Positions 37,501 to 46,076 are shown, numbered from the stretch's first letter. The stretch: DNA of 49,584 nt from Micromonospora orduensis (GCF_006228125.1 NZ_VDFY01000151.1:1-49584), one strand, 5' to 3'. The notes: generated by a model from the sequence alone, not told the origin. Numbers and translations: made by a program.

Positions 37501-39223
37501 CGGGGATCGTGCCGCCGCTGGTCACGGCGAGCCGCTGCGCGCCGGGGCGGCCGGTGAGCAGGTCGGTGGCCCGGTCCCAGACCAGCCGGGGACGCAGCTC
37601 GGCGAACGCGGTGGACGGGTAGCGGCCGGAGAGCATGTCCAGCACGGCGTGCAGCGCCGAGTCGGGCAGCTCGGCGAAGGGCGCGGCCCGGCGGACCAGC
37701 ACGGCCACGTCGCCGACCCGCCACGGCTCCAACGCCACCATGGCCACGATCTGCTGGGCGAGCACGTCCAGTGGGTTGCGTGGGTAGTGCAGCTCCTCGA
37801 TCGCGCCGTCGGTCATCCGTTCGGCGACCACCGCGCAGGAGAGCAGGTCGCCGCGGTGCTTGGGGAAGACCACCCCTCGGGAGACCGCGCCCACCTGGTG
37901 CCCGGCCCGGCCGACGCGTTGCAGCCCGGCGGCGACGCTCGGCGGCGCCTCGATCTGCACCACCAGGTCGACCGCGCCCATGTCGATGCCCAGCTCCAGG
38001 CTGGACGTGGCCACCACGGCCGGAAGCTGGCCGGACTTGAGCGCCTCCTCGATGTGCTTGCGCTCCTCGCGGGACACGCTGCCGTGGTGGGCGCGCGCGA
38101 TCACCGGCGCCGCGCCGGCCGCCGCGCCGGACTGCGCCATCACCTCGGCGGGCGGTCGGTTGCGCAGCGGACCGGCCGGGCCGCCCCACTGCCGCGCACC
38201 CCCGTCCGGGCCGTCCGCCGACGACACCCCGTCCGGTACGCCGGCAGCGTCACCGGCCGACGCGGAGGCCACCTCCTCGGCAGCCAGCTCATTGAGCCGC
38301 GCGCAGAGGCGCTCGGCGCTGCGGCGGGAGTTGGTGAACACGATTGTGGAGCGGTGCTGCCCGATCAGTGTGAAGACCCGCTCCTCCACTGCCGGCCAGA
38401 TCGAGGCGCGGCGTGGCCCGGGACCGCCGAGGTCGTCCTCCGGTGGCTGCTCCTGCTCGTCGAGGCGGGTCATGTCCTCCACCGGCACCTGCACGCTGAC
38501 CTCGATGGTCTTCGGCGTGGCCGGCTGGACGACGTCGACCGGGCGGGCGCCGCCGAGGAACCGGGCGCAGGCGTCGATCGGTCGGACGGTGGCGGAGAGC
38601 CCGATCCGCTGCGCCGGGGCGGGCAGCAGCTCGTCGAGGCGTTCCAGTGAGAGGGCGAGGTGGGCGCCGCGTTTGCTGCCGGCGACCGCGTGCACCTCGT
38701 CGACGATCACGGTCTGGACGCCGCGCAGCGAATCCCTGGCCGCGGAGGTGAGCAGCAGGAACAGCGACTCGGGCGTGGTGATGAGGATGTCCGGTGGGGT
38801 GCGGGCGAAGGCCCGCCGCTCGTCGGCCGGGGTGTCGCCGGTACGCATGCCGACGGTGATGTCGGGTGGCGTGACGCCGAGCCGGGTCGCCGCCTGCCGG
38901 ATGCCGGCCAGAGGGGCGCGCAGGTTGCGTTCCACGTCCACGGCGAGGGCCTTGAGCGGACTGACGTAGAGCACCCGGCACCGCTGTCGGGCCTCGGCGG
39001 GCGCCGGCTCGCGGGCCAGCTTGTCCAAGGACCAGAGGAACGCCGCGAGCGTCTTGCCGGAGCCGGTGGGGGCCACGACGAGGGCGTTGCGGCCGGCGGC
39101 GACGGACCGCCAGGCGCCGGCCTGGGCGGCGGTGGGAGCGGCGAAGGCGGCGTCGAACCAGGCGCGGGTGGCGGGGCCGAACCCGTCGAGCACCTCGCCC
39201 GTATCTCCCTCTGCCCCGGTCAC
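34574..39223 (-). CDS. lhr: Lhr-family ATP-dependent DNA helicase
   Basis: 1549 aa from GTG 39223; an in-frame ATG at 39289 adds 22 residues without a ribosome binding site. Superfamily 2 helicase: Walker A VVAPTGSGKTLAAFLW (about residues 49-64), the DEVH box VIVDEVHAVAGSKRG, IVFTNSRRSAERLCARL in RecA domain 2, and EAPPSVAAGLQRVGRAGHQV (motif VI). A winged-helix/beta-barrel core follows, and a long C-terminal Lhr-CTD (DLVWAGHLTNDTLAPLRAVL). This matches the roughly 1500-aa actinobacterial Lhr, a 3'-5' helicase active on DNA and RNA:DNA hybrids and linked to crosslink repair. A Gly/Ala/Asp-rich insert lies near residues 330-370. Confidence 0.95.
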   Translation of the reverse strand: MTGAEGDTGEVLDGFGPATRAWFDAAFAAPTAAQAGAWRSVAAGRNALVVAPTGSGKTLAAFLWSLDKLAREPAPAEARQRCRVLYVSPLKALAVDVERNLRAPLAGIRQAATRLGVTPPDITVGMRTGDTPADERRAFARTPPDILITTPESLFLLLTSAARDSLRGVQTVIVDEVHAVAGSKRGAHLALSLERLDELLPAPAQRIGLSATVRPIDACARFLGGARPVDVVQPATPKTIEVSVQVPVEDMTRLDEQEQPPEDDLGGPGPRRASIWPAVEERVFTLIGQHRSTIVFTNSRRSAERLCARLNELAAEEVASASAGDAAGVPDGVSSADGPDGGARQWGGPAGPLRNRPPAEVMAQSGAAAGAAPVIARAHHGSVSREERKHIEEALKSGQLPAVVATSSLELGIDMGAVDLVVQIEAPPSVAAGLQRVGRAGHQVGAVSRGVVFPKHRGDLLSCAVVAERMTDGAIEELHYPRNPLDVLAQQIVAMVALEPWRVGDVAVLVRRAAPFAELPDSALHAVLDMLSGRYPSTAFAELRPRLVWDRATDLLTGRPGAQRLAVTSGGTIPDRGLFGVFLAGAERAARVGELDEEMVYESRVGDVFLLGSSSWRIEEITPDRVLVSPAPGQAARMPFWKGDQLGRPVELGRAIGARVRGLLRQTDEAALAALRAGGLDDWAAGNLMAYLRDQREATRSLPDDRTVVVERFRDELGDWRLAVHSVLGARVNGPWALAVGRRLAERYGMDAQVMPSDDGIVVRLPDTADEPPGADVVVFEPDEITQLVEETVGTSALFAARFRECAARSLLLPRRDPRRRQPLWQQRQRAAQLLDVAREYADFPVTLEAARECLQDVFDQPALAGLMRDLATRKVRLVEVETSAPSPFARSLLFGYVGAFLYEGDAPLAERRAAALALDSTLLGELLGRVDLRELLDPAVLTETDRQLRWLTEQRRPRDAEDVVELLRVLGDLSDAELTERGVPESWLTELEATRRALRVRIAGEQRWVGVEDAARLRDALGVALPVGVAEAYLAPVADPLGDLVARYARTHGPFAAASCAAHFGLGVFVVEQALRRLAATGRVVSGEFTPDSAGAQWCDAEVLRMLRRRSLAALRREIEPVPPRALATFLPRWQQVGSSARGVEALAATVEQLQGAAVPASALERLVLPGRVADYSPAQLDELCASGEVLWAGSGAISGGDGWVTLAYADAAPLLLPPPDDALTRTPLHDAVLDALGDGQALFFRPLADRVGSTDDAALTGVIWDLVWAGHLTNDTLAPLRAVLGAGGAHRSRPSAPRTRYRRPGRVALPTRGGPPTVAGRWSRLPDRDMDPTRRAAALADVLLERHGVVTRGAVMAEQVVGGFSAVYPVLSALEERGAARRGYFVEGLGAAQFAVPGAVDRLRALAEPTDGARGRGAPATVLAATDPANPYGAALPWPERVVDSGDGAAPATGHRAGRKAGALVVQVGGDLVLYVERGGRTLLSFTDDADTLAAAGKALADAVHSGALGAMSVERADGEAVHSSPLRDALTAAGFRATPRGLRLRG

Positions 39224-39318
39224 CGCTCCATCGTGCCCCGCCGGTACGACAACCACGAACAGGCCAGGGCGGGATGTGTCCGGCTGCATGGAATATGCAC
39301 GAGATGCGTGCTTAATAC

Positions 39319-39368
39319 GTTAAGTCTCACTTAACTGCTTGCTTGTGACGAGCAACATAAAGTAACTT
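39319..39368 (+). promoter_or_regulatory. Promoter and dyad operator of the gene at 39401
   Basis: GTTAAGT (39319-39325) and ACTTAAC (39329-39335) are perfect complements around CTC, a compact operator-like dyad. Just after it lie TTGCTT (39339-39344) and TAACTT (39363-39368), 18 bp apart, as -35 and -10. The region is unusually AT-rich. A second short dyad, TTGCT/AGCAA, overlaps the -35. Confidence 0.5.
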
Positions 39369-39400
39369 CACTCGCAACGCGAGCGGGTGGGAGGAATCGG

Positions 39401-39787
39401 ATGGCCGGTGAGCAACGGAATGTCGCACCCGGCACCGATGTGCTGATCCGCAAGGTCGACAGCCACCTCGCCACGCTCCGCGGCGGCCTGCACGGGCCGG
39501 AGCTGGAGCTCGCCGAACGCCTCGCCCGCTGCCTGCGGGAGCTGGTCATCTCCACCGCCCAGGCCAGCGCCGCCGACCGGGGGCAGGTCCGTGCCGCCGT
39601 CCACTACTTCGTGCTGCGTCGGGAGAGCCGCGGCCGGCTGCTGTCGGTGCGGTCGCTGACCGCCGCCGAGCGGGTGGTCGACAAGGTCCTGCGCCAGCTC
39701 GGCCGGCGCGACCTGCTCGCCGAGCTGCACCGCGACCGTCCCGCCCTGGACGACGCGCTGCCCGTCGGCGACGCCCTGCTGCGCTGA
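39401..39787 (+). CDS. Small helical protein of unknown function
   Basis: 128 aa, ATG with GGGAGG 7 nt upstream. Fully alpha-helical by composition, with HLATLRGGLHGPELELAERL, ARCLRELVISTAQASAADRG, VRAAVHYFVLRRESRGRLLS and AERVVDKVLRQLGRRDLLAE. No signal peptide or membrane helix. I do not recognise the family. Codon use is like the neighbours, so it looks native. It has its own promoter with a dyad operator and is 155 bp from the Mrp operon; that gap holds nothing else I can name. Confidence 0.7.
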   Translation: MAGEQRNVAPGTDVLIRKVDSHLATLRGGLHGPELELAERLARCLRELVISTAQASAADRGQVRAAVHYFVLRRESRGRLLSVRSLTAAERVVDKVLRQLGRRDLLAELHRDRPALDDALPVGDALLR

Positions 39788-39942
39788 GCACGGCCGGTCG
39801 CGGGGCAGCTCGCCCCAGAGGCACCGCACGGCGATGAATGGGCGAATTCCGGCAAAACGCTCCGTCGGGCGCGCAACTGGCGTCTGATCGCTGCTAGGCG
39901 CCACCGCTGTACCGGCGCCGGCCACCTCGACCGGGAGCACGG

Positions 39943-42780
39943 GTGCTGGTACTGCTCATCCTCCACCTTGTGGCGGCCCTCACGGCGCCGCGGCTCGTCC
40001 GGTGGTGGGGTGCCCGCGCGTGCTACCCGCTGGCGCTGGCGCCCGCCGCCGCGTTCTGCTGGGCGGTGGCCCGTACGCCGGCCGTGGACCACGGCGGGGC
40101 GGTGGTCGAGACGTACCCGTGGATCGGGCAGCTGGGCCTCGACATCGCGCTGCGGGTCACCACGCTGTCCTGGCTGATGACCCTGCTGATCGGCGGTGTA
40201 GGCGCGCTGGTGCTGGTCTACAGCGCCCGCTACTTCGACTCCGGATCGGCCGGGCTGGCGCAGTTCGCCGCCGTCCTGGTCGCGTTCGCCGGCGCGATGC
40301 TCCTGCTGGTCTTCGCCGACGACCTGCTGCTGCTCTACGTCGGCTGGGAGCTGACCACGATCTTCTCGTACCTGTTGATCGGGCACAGCACCGAGCGGCG
40401 GTCCAGCCGGTGGGCGGCGGCGCAGGCGCTGACCGTCACCACCCTCGGTGGGCTGGCCATGCTCGTCGGGTTCATCCTGCTGGGTGAGCACGCCGGCACG
40501 TACCTCTGGTCGGAGATCGCCACCCGGCCGCTGCCCGGCGGCGGTCACCTGATCACGGCGGTGCTGCTGATCCTGGCCGGAGCGCTGTCCAAGTCGGCGG
40601 TGCTGCCGTTCAACTCCTGGCTGCCGGTGGCGATGGCGGCACCCACGCCGGTGAGCGCGTACCTGCACGCCGCCGCCATGGTCAAGGCCGGCGTCTACCT
40701 GCTCGGGCTGCTCGCGCCGGCGCTCGCCACGGTCGGCCCGTGGCGGCCCGTCGTGCAGGTGGCCGGCCTGGCCACCATGCTGCTCGGCGGCTGGGCGGCG
40801 CTGCGGCAGACCGACCTGAAGCTGCTGCTGGCATACGGCACGGTCAGTCAGCTCGGTCTGCTGGTCGCCGTGACCGGCTCCGGAACCCCGGACGCCGCCC
40901 TGGCCGGCGTCGCGATGCTGCTGGCGCACGCGCTGTTCAAGGCGGCGCTGTTCCTGGTCGTCGGGATCATCGATCACGGCGCGGGCACCCGTGACCTGCG
41001 CGAGCTGTCCGGGCTGCGGCACTGGTCCCGGCCGCTGTTCGTGGTCGCCGTCCTGGCCGCCGCGTCGATGGCCGGTGTGCCGCCGCTTGTCGGCTTCGTG
41101 GCCAAGGAGGCGGTGTTCGCGGCGTTCCTCCACCAGCCGCTGCTCCTGGCCGGCTTCGTCGCCGGGACGGTGCTCACCGTGGCGTACAGCGTCCGCTTCC
41201 TGTGGGGCGCGTTCAGCGACCGGTCGGGCGTGGAACCGATCCCGCCGGCCCGCAGGATCGCCGGCCCGATGCTGGCCCCGCCGGCCGTGCTGGCCGGCGT
41301 CGGGCTGCTCGCCGGCCCGGCCGCCGGCTGGCTGGACGGTCTGCTGCGCCCGTACGCCGACCTGCTCGGCGGGGTCGACGCGCACCTGGCGCTCTGGCCC
41401 GGACCGACCCCGGCGCTCGGCCTGTCCGTGCTGGCCCTTCTCGGCGGCGGTCTGCTCTTCGCGGCGCGCGGGCCGCTCGCCCCGGTGCTGGCCCGGCTCC
41501 GCTCGCCGACGAGCGGCAACCAGGGGTACGAGTGGGTGGTGGGCCGGTTCGACCGGCTGGCCATCGAGGTGACCGGGGCGACGCAACGCGGCTCCCTGCC
41601 GCAGTACCTGGGCATCATCCTGGTGACCCTGGTGCTGCTGCCCGGCGGCGCGATGATCGCCGCCAGCCCGTGGCGGGCGCGGATCCCGCTCTGGGACAGC
41701 CCGCTGCAACCGGTGGTCGTCGTGGTGATCGCGGTGGCGGCCGTGCTCGCGGTCGGTGCCCGCCGTCGGCTCACCGCGATGCTGCTGGTGGGGATGACCG
41801 GCTACGGCACCGCCATGTTGTTCGTCCTGCACGGCGCGCCCGACCTGGCGCTCACCCAGTTCCTGGTGGAGACCGCGACGATCGCCGTCTTCGTGCTGGT
41901 GCTGCGCCGCCTGCCGGAGCGGTTCTCGGCCCGGCCACTGCGCCGTAGCCGGTGGACCCGCCGGGCCATCGGGGTGGCGGCGGGCGTCGTCGCGGCCGGG
42001 CTGGCCCTCATGGCGGCCAGTTCCCGCCGCGCGCCGGACATCTCCGCCGCCTTCCCGGATCTGGCGGTGGCGCACGGGTACGGCCGCAACGTGGTCAACG
42101 TGACCCTGGTCGACATCCGGGCCTGGGACACCATGGGCGAGATCGCGGTGCTTGTGGTGGCCGCGACAGGGGTCGCCAGCCTGATCTTCGAGCGGTCCCG
42201 CACCGGGCCGCGACCGCGACGGCCGGAGTCGGACCGGCGGGTCAACAGGCCGGGCCGGCCGGTGTGGCTGCGCGGCGGGCCGACCCTCTACGAGGAACGC
42301 CGTTCGATAGTGCTGGAGGTGGTCATCCGGCTGATCTTCCACACCGTTGTGCTGTTCTCGCTGTTCCTGCTCTTCTCCGGGCACAACGCGCCGGGCGGCG
42401 GTTTCTCCGGTGGCCTGGTGGCCGGTCTCGCGCTGGTGGTCCGCTACCTCGCCGGTGGCCGGTACGAGCTGACCGAGGCGGCCCCGGTCGGCGCCGGCCT
42501 GGTCCTCGGCGCGGGGCTGGCCGTCTCGGTGGGTTCCGGCGTGGTGGCCCTGCTCATCGGTGGGCAGGTGCTGGAGAGCGCCGAGATCAACCAGTCGTTG
42601 CCGCTGATCGGCGAGGCGCACCTGGTCACGTCGCTGTTCTTCGACATCGGCGTGTACCTGGTCGTGATCGGGCTGGTGCTGGACATCCTGCGCAGTCTCG
42701 GCGCCGAGGTGGACCGGCACATCGAGGCGACCGGGACCGCCGCGGGCGGGCTGGCCGTCGACAAGGGGGAGCGCTCATGA
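39943..42780 (+). CDS. mrpA: Mrp Na+/H+ antiporter subunit A (with fused MrpB domain)
   Basis: 945 aa from GTG 39943, with GGGAG 6 nt upstream. The first 500 residues are a NuoL-like antiporter core: LLLYVGWELTTIFSYLLIGH (essential Glu), LSKSAVLPFNSWLPVAMAAP, and ALFKAALFLVVGIIDHGAGT (essential Lys). A DUF4040 region follows near residues 600-660 (LLVGMTGYGTAMLFVLHGAP). The C-terminus, about 785-935, is an MnhB/MrpB domain (IFHTVVLFSLFLLFSGHNAP GGGFSGG). The complex exchanges Na+ for protons, giving alkali and salt tolerance. First gene of a six-gene operon; the next starts inside its stop codon. Confidence 0.95.
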   Translation: MLVLLILHLVAALTAPRLVRWWGARACYPLALAPAAAFCWAVARTPAVDHGGAVVETYPWIGQLGLDIALRVTTLSWLMTLLIGGVGALVLVYSARYFDSGSAGLAQFAAVLVAFAGAMLLLVFADDLLLLYVGWELTTIFSYLLIGHSTERRSSRWAAAQALTVTTLGGLAMLVGFILLGEHAGTYLWSEIATRPLPGGGHLITAVLLILAGALSKSAVLPFNSWLPVAMAAPTPVSAYLHAAAMVKAGVYLLGLLAPALATVGPWRPVVQVAGLATMLLGGWAALRQTDLKLLLAYGTVSQLGLLVAVTGSGTPDAALAGVAMLLAHALFKAALFLVVGIIDHGAGTRDLRELSGLRHWSRPLFVVAVLAAASMAGVPPLVGFVAKEAVFAAFLHQPLLLAGFVAGTVLTVAYSVRFLWGAFSDRSGVEPIPPARRIAGPMLAPPAVLAGVGLLAGPAAGWLDGLLRPYADLLGGVDAHLALWPGPTPALGLSVLALLGGGLLFAARGPLAPVLARLRSPTSGNQGYEWVVGRFDRLAIEVTGATQRGSLPQYLGIILVTLVLLPGGAMIAASPWRARIPLWDSPLQPVVVVVIAVAAVLAVGARRRLTAMLLVGMTGYGTAMLFVLHGAPDLALTQFLVETATIAVFVLVLRRLPERFSARPLRRSRWTRRAIGVAAGVVAAGLALMAASSRRAPDISAAFPDLAVAHGYGRNVVNVTLVDIRAWDTMGEIAVLVVAATGVASLIFERSRTGPRPRRPESDRRVNRPGRPVWLRGGPTLYEERRSIVLEVVIRLIFHTVVLFSLFLLFSGHNAPGGGFSGGLVAGLALVVRYLAGGRYELTEAAPVGAGLVLGAGLAVSVGSGVVALLIGGQVLESAEINQSLPLIGEAHLVTSLFFDIGVYLVVIGLVLDILRSLGAEVDRHIEATGTAAGGLAVDKGERS

Positions 42781-43256
42781 CCGCCGAGGGCGCTGGACCC
42801 ACGCTGATGCTGGTGCTCGTGGTCGCGGTGCTTGTCGGCTGCGGGGTGATCCTGCTGTTGGAACGCAGTCTGACCCGGATCCTGCTCGGTGTGATCCTGC
42901 TCGGCAACGGGGTCAACCTGCTGATCCTGCTGGGCGGACGCGCCGGTGGGGCGCCGATCGTCGGCACCGGCCCGGTGGACGAGATGAGCAATCCGTTGCC
43001 GCAGGCCATGGTGCTGACCGCCATCGTGATCACGTTCGGGTTGACCGCGTTCCTGCTCGCCGTCGCGTACCGGAGCTGGTTTCTCACCGGTGACGACGAG
43101 GTGCCCGACGACCTGGAGGACCGGCAGATCATCCGCCGGGCCGAACGCAACGAGGTGGGCGCCGCCGACCTCGGCGGAGAGGGCCCGGACGACGACCCGG
43201 AGCAGGTGGATCCCGAACCCGCCCGCCGCCGGCTGCGGCGCGGGGAAGAGGCGTGA
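42777..43256 (+). CDS. mrpC: Mrp antiporter subunit C
   Basis: 159 aa, ATG overlapping the mrpA stop (ATGA). NuoK-like: three helices, with ILLGVILLGNGVNLLILLGG and PLPQAMVLTAIVITFGLTAF being diagnostic. The C-terminus carries an extra 50-residue charged tail (DDEVPDDLEDRQIIRRAERN onward, ending RRRLRRGEEA), longer than in classical 113-aa MrpC proteins. Confidence 0.95.
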   Translation: MTAEGAGPTLMLVLVVAVLVGCGVILLLERSLTRILLGVILLGNGVNLLILLGGRAGGAPIVGTGPVDEMSNPLPQAMVLTAIVITFGLTAFLLAVAYRSWFLTGDDEVPDDLEDRQIIRRAERNEVGAADLGGEGPDDDPEQVDPEPARRRLRRGEEA

Positions 43257-44761
43257 TGGGAACGCTCCTGCCGCTACCGGTGGTGGTGCCGTTGCTCGGC
43301 GCGGCGCTGACCCTGCTGCTGGCCACCCAACCCCGGATCCAGCGCGCGGTAAGCGTGCTCTGTCTGGCCGGCACCTTCACCGTCGCGGTGGTGCTGCTCG
43401 TGCAGGCGTACCGCTACGGGCCGGTGGTGATGGTGATCGGTGGCTGGCCTGCCCCGGTGGGCATCGTGCTGGTCGCCGACCAGCTCGCGGCGTTGATGCT
43501 TGTGGTCTCCTCGGCGGTGACCCTCTGCGTGCTGCTGTACTCGGTCGGCCAGGGCCGCAGCGAGACCGGCGAGACCACGCCGGTGGTCATCTTCCACCCG
43601 ACGTACCTGGTGCTCACCGCCGGTGTCACCACCGCGTTCCTCGCCGGGGACCTGTTCAACCTGTTCGTCGGCTTCGAGATCCTGCTGGTCGCCAGCTTCG
43701 TGCTGATCACGCTGGGCGGTACGGAGACACGGATCCGGACCGGGTCGACGTACGTGGTCGTCAGCGTCCTCTCCTCGATGATCTTCCTGACCGCCGTGGG
43801 GCTGGTGTACTTGGCCACCGGCACGCTCAACCTGGCGCAGCTCTCCCAGCGCCTGGACGCGCTGCCCGACCGCGTGCGGTTGGCCCTGCAACTGATGCTG
43901 CTGCTCGCCTTCGCGATCAAGGCGGCGGTCTTTCCGTTGTCGGCCTGGCTGCCGGACAGCTACCCGACCGCTCCGGCCCCGGTCACCGCCGTGTTCGCCG
44001 GGCTGCTCACCAAGGTCGGTGTCTACGCGATCATCCGTACCGAGACGCTGCTCTTCCCGGACGGGCAGGTCGACGATCTGCTGATGGTCGTCGCCGGGTT
44101 GACCATGCTGGTCGGCATCCTCGGCGCGGTGGCCCAGTCGGATCTGAAGCGGCTCTTCTCGTTCACCCTGGTCAGCCACATCGGCTACATGATCTTCGGG
44201 GTGGCGTTGAGCACCGCCGCCGGGCTCTCCGGCGCGATCTTCTACGTGGTGCACCACATCACCATCCAGACCACGTTGTTCCTGGTCGCCGGGCTGGTCG
44301 AGGAGCGAGCCGGCAGCACCGACCTGCGCCGCATCGGTGGGCTGGCCCGGGTCGCGCCGCTGCTCGGCGTGCTGTTCTTCGTGCCGGCGATGAACCTCGC
44401 GGGAGTGCCCCCGTTCTCCGGTTTCCTCGGCAAGCTCGGGCTGCTCCAGGCCGGGGTGGCGGCCGGCGGGGCGCTGCCCTTCGCGCTGGTCGGGGCCGGC
44501 ACGCTGACCAGCCTGCTCACCCTCTACGTCGCCTCCCGGGTGTGGAACATCGCCTTCTGGCGGGCACCCCGGATCGCCACCGGGGACCCGGTCGTCCAAC
44601 TGCCGAGACTGATGATCGGGGCCACCGTCGCCCTTGTCGCGTTCGGTCTGGTGCTGACCGTGCTGGCCGGTCCGCTGTTCGACGTCACCACCGACGCCGC
44701 CACCGACCTGCTGTCGCGCACACCGTACGTGCGGGCGGTCCTGCCGGACGGTGTGCCGTGA
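43256..44761 (+). CDS. mrpD: Mrp antiporter subunit D
   Basis: 501 aa from ATG 43256, sharing one base with the mrpC stop; GTG 43253 is an alternative one codon earlier. NuoN-like antiporter core: DLFNLFVGFEILLVASFVLI (essential Glu), LAFAIKAAVFPLSAWLPDSY PTAPAPV (essential Lys), and AIFYVVHHITIQTTLFLVAG. About fourteen membrane helices. Pairs with MrpA in the proton path. Confidence 0.95.
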   Translation: MGTLLPLPVVVPLLGAALTLLLATQPRIQRAVSVLCLAGTFTVAVVLLVQAYRYGPVVMVIGGWPAPVGIVLVADQLAALMLVVSSAVTLCVLLYSVGQGRSETGETTPVVIFHPTYLVLTAGVTTAFLAGDLFNLFVGFEILLVASFVLITLGGTETRIRTGSTYVVVSVLSSMIFLTAVGLVYLATGTLNLAQLSQRLDALPDRVRLALQLMLLLAFAIKAAVFPLSAWLPDSYPTAPAPVTAVFAGLLTKVGVYAIIRTETLLFPDGQVDDLLMVVAGLTMLVGILGAVAQSDLKRLFSFTLVSHIGYMIFGVALSTAAGLSGAIFYVVHHITIQTTLFLVAGLVEERAGSTDLRRIGGLARVAPLLGVLFFVPAMNLAGVPPFSGFLGKLGLLQAGVAAGGALPFALVGAGTLTSLLTLYVASRVWNIAFWRAPRIATGDPVVQLPRLMIGATVALVAFGLVLTVLAGPLFDVTTDAATDLLSRTPYVRAVLPDGVP

Positions 44762-45372
44762 CCGGGCCGCGCGACGGCGGACGGGAGGCTGTCGGCGAGC
44801 AGTCCGCGTCCCGGCGTGGCCGGTTCGGGCGGTGGCGGGACCAGGCGATAGCGCTCGGCTGGCTGGCGCTGGTCTGGAACCTGCTCTGGGGCCAGATCAG
44901 CTGGGCGAACCTGGCCAGTGGCCTGCTGGTGGGCAGCGCGGTGCTGGTGTTCTTCCCGCTGCCGGCGGTCACCTTCGGCGGCCGGCTGCGGCCCTGGGCG
45001 CTGCTGGTGTTCGCTTCCCGGTTCGCCGCCGAGCTGGTCAGCGCGAGCCTGCACGTCGCCCGGATCGCCGTGCAGCCCGGCTGCCGGCCGCGCGGCGCGA
45101 TCATCGGGGTCGAGTTGCGGGTGCGTACGGACCTGAACATGGCGCTCACCGCGGAGGCGGTCACGCTGGTGCCCGGCACGCTGGTCCTCGAGATGGACCG
45201 CGAGTCCGCGACGCTCTACCTGCACGTGTTGGACACCCACGGGCCGGCGGAGCTGGTCGCGGCCCGGGAGCGCACGCTCGCCCTCGAGCGGCGGATCGTC
45301 CGGGCGGTCGGCTCCGCCGCCGAACTGCGCCGTATCGACAACCCACCCGTCGAGAAGGGAACCTCCCCGTGA
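44758..45372 (+). CDS. mrpE: Mrp antiporter subunit E
   Basis: 204 aa from GTG 44758, overlapping the mrpD stop by 4 bp. A basic soluble start of about 35 residues precedes the membrane part (IALGWLALVWNLLWGQISWA, LVFASRFAAELVSASLHVAR). The MrpE core is RTDLNMALTAEAVTLVPGTL then VLEMDRESATLYLHVLDT. The N-terminal extension is longer than in Bacillus MrpE. Confidence 0.93.
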   Translation: MTGPRDGGREAVGEQSASRRGRFGRWRDQAIALGWLALVWNLLWGQISWANLASGLLVGSAVLVFFPLPAVTFGGRLRPWALLVFASRFAAELVSASLHVARIAVQPGCRPRGAIIGVELRVRTDLNMALTAEAVTLVPGTLVLEMDRESATLYLHVLDTHGPAELVAARERTLALERRIVRAVGSAAELRRIDNPPVEKGTSP

Positions 45373-45632
45373 TCACAGTCCTGGCCGTCGTCCTCACCGC
45401 GCTGCTGTCGGTGACCGCGCTGCTGGCGCTGGCCCGGCTCTATCGGGGTCCGTCGCTGCTGGACCGGGTGATCGCCGCGGACATGCTGCTCGCCACCATG
45501 ATCGCCGGGGTGGGCGCGGAGGCGGCGGTCAACCGGCACGCCACCACGCTGCCGGTGCTCGTGGTGCTCTCCCTGCTGGGGTTCGTCGGCTCGGTGTCGC
45601 TGGCCCGCTTCGCCGTACGGGAGCCGGCGTGA
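45369..45632 (+). CDS. mrpF: Mrp antiporter subunit F
   Basis: 87 aa from GTG 45369, overlapping the mrpE stop by 4 bp. Three membrane helices, with the family core LARLYRGPSLLDRVIAADML and LPVLVVLSLLGFVGSVSLAR. Small structural subunit of the antiporter complex. Confidence 0.93.
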   Translation: MITVLAVVLTALLSVTALLALARLYRGPSLLDRVIAADMLLATMIAGVGAEAAVNRHATTLPVLVVLSLLGFVGSVSLARFAVREPA

Positions 45633-45991
45633 TCGCGACGGTCGCGGACTGGCTCGGCGCCGCCTGCCTGGTCGCCGGCGCGATGCTCGGGCTGGCCGCC
45701 GCGATCGGTGTGCTGCGCTTCCCGGACTCCCTGTCCCGGATGCACGCCGCCACGAAGCCGCAGGTGCTCGGCGTGCTCCTGCTGCTGCTCGGCATCGCGC
45801 TGCGGCTGCGGTCGATGGCGGACCTCGGCATGATCGTCCTGGTGGCCGTCTTCCAGCTGGCCACCGCCCCGGTCGCGGCACAGATGATCGGCCGGGCCGC
45901 GTACCGGTCCGGTCGGCTGGACCGGGACCTGCTCGACGCCGACGAACTGGCCGACCGCGGATCGGGCGGCGGTTCGGCGGGGTCGGGCTGA
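45629..45991 (+). CDS. mrpG: Mrp antiporter subunit G
   Basis: 120 aa from GTG 45629, overlapping the mrpF stop by 4 bp. Three membrane helices, with the MrpG core GVLRFPDSLSRMHAATKPQV and FQLATAPVAAQMIGRAAYRS. The C-terminus is polar and Gly/Ser-rich (ADRGSGGGSAGSG). Last gene of the operon. Confidence 0.93.
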   Translation: MIATVADWLGAACLVAGAMLGLAAAIGVLRFPDSLSRMHAATKPQVLGVLLLLLGIALRLRSMADLGMIVLVAVFQLATAPVAAQMIGRAAYRSGRLDRDLLDADELADRGSGGGSAGSG

Positions 45992-46064
45992 GGCCGGCGC
46001 GGCGGGTGAACCGGACGATCGGATGCCTTCGGCCCACCCTCAGCGGAGTCCCAGCCAGGGCCGA

Positions 46065-46070
46065 TAAAAT
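46065..46070 (+). promoter_or_regulatory. -10 box before the leaderless small ORF and CBS-protein operon
   Basis: TAAAAT ends 6 nt before ATG 46077 in an otherwise GC-rich gap, so the transcript should begin at that ATG. The -35 is weak. Confidence 0.55.
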
Positions 46071-46076
46071 GACAGC

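Noticed and set aside
39604..42720. A 1038-codon minus-strand open frame
   Set aside because: Antisense to mrpA, dominated by His, Gln, Asp and Arg, the usual shadow of hydrophobic GC-rich genes.
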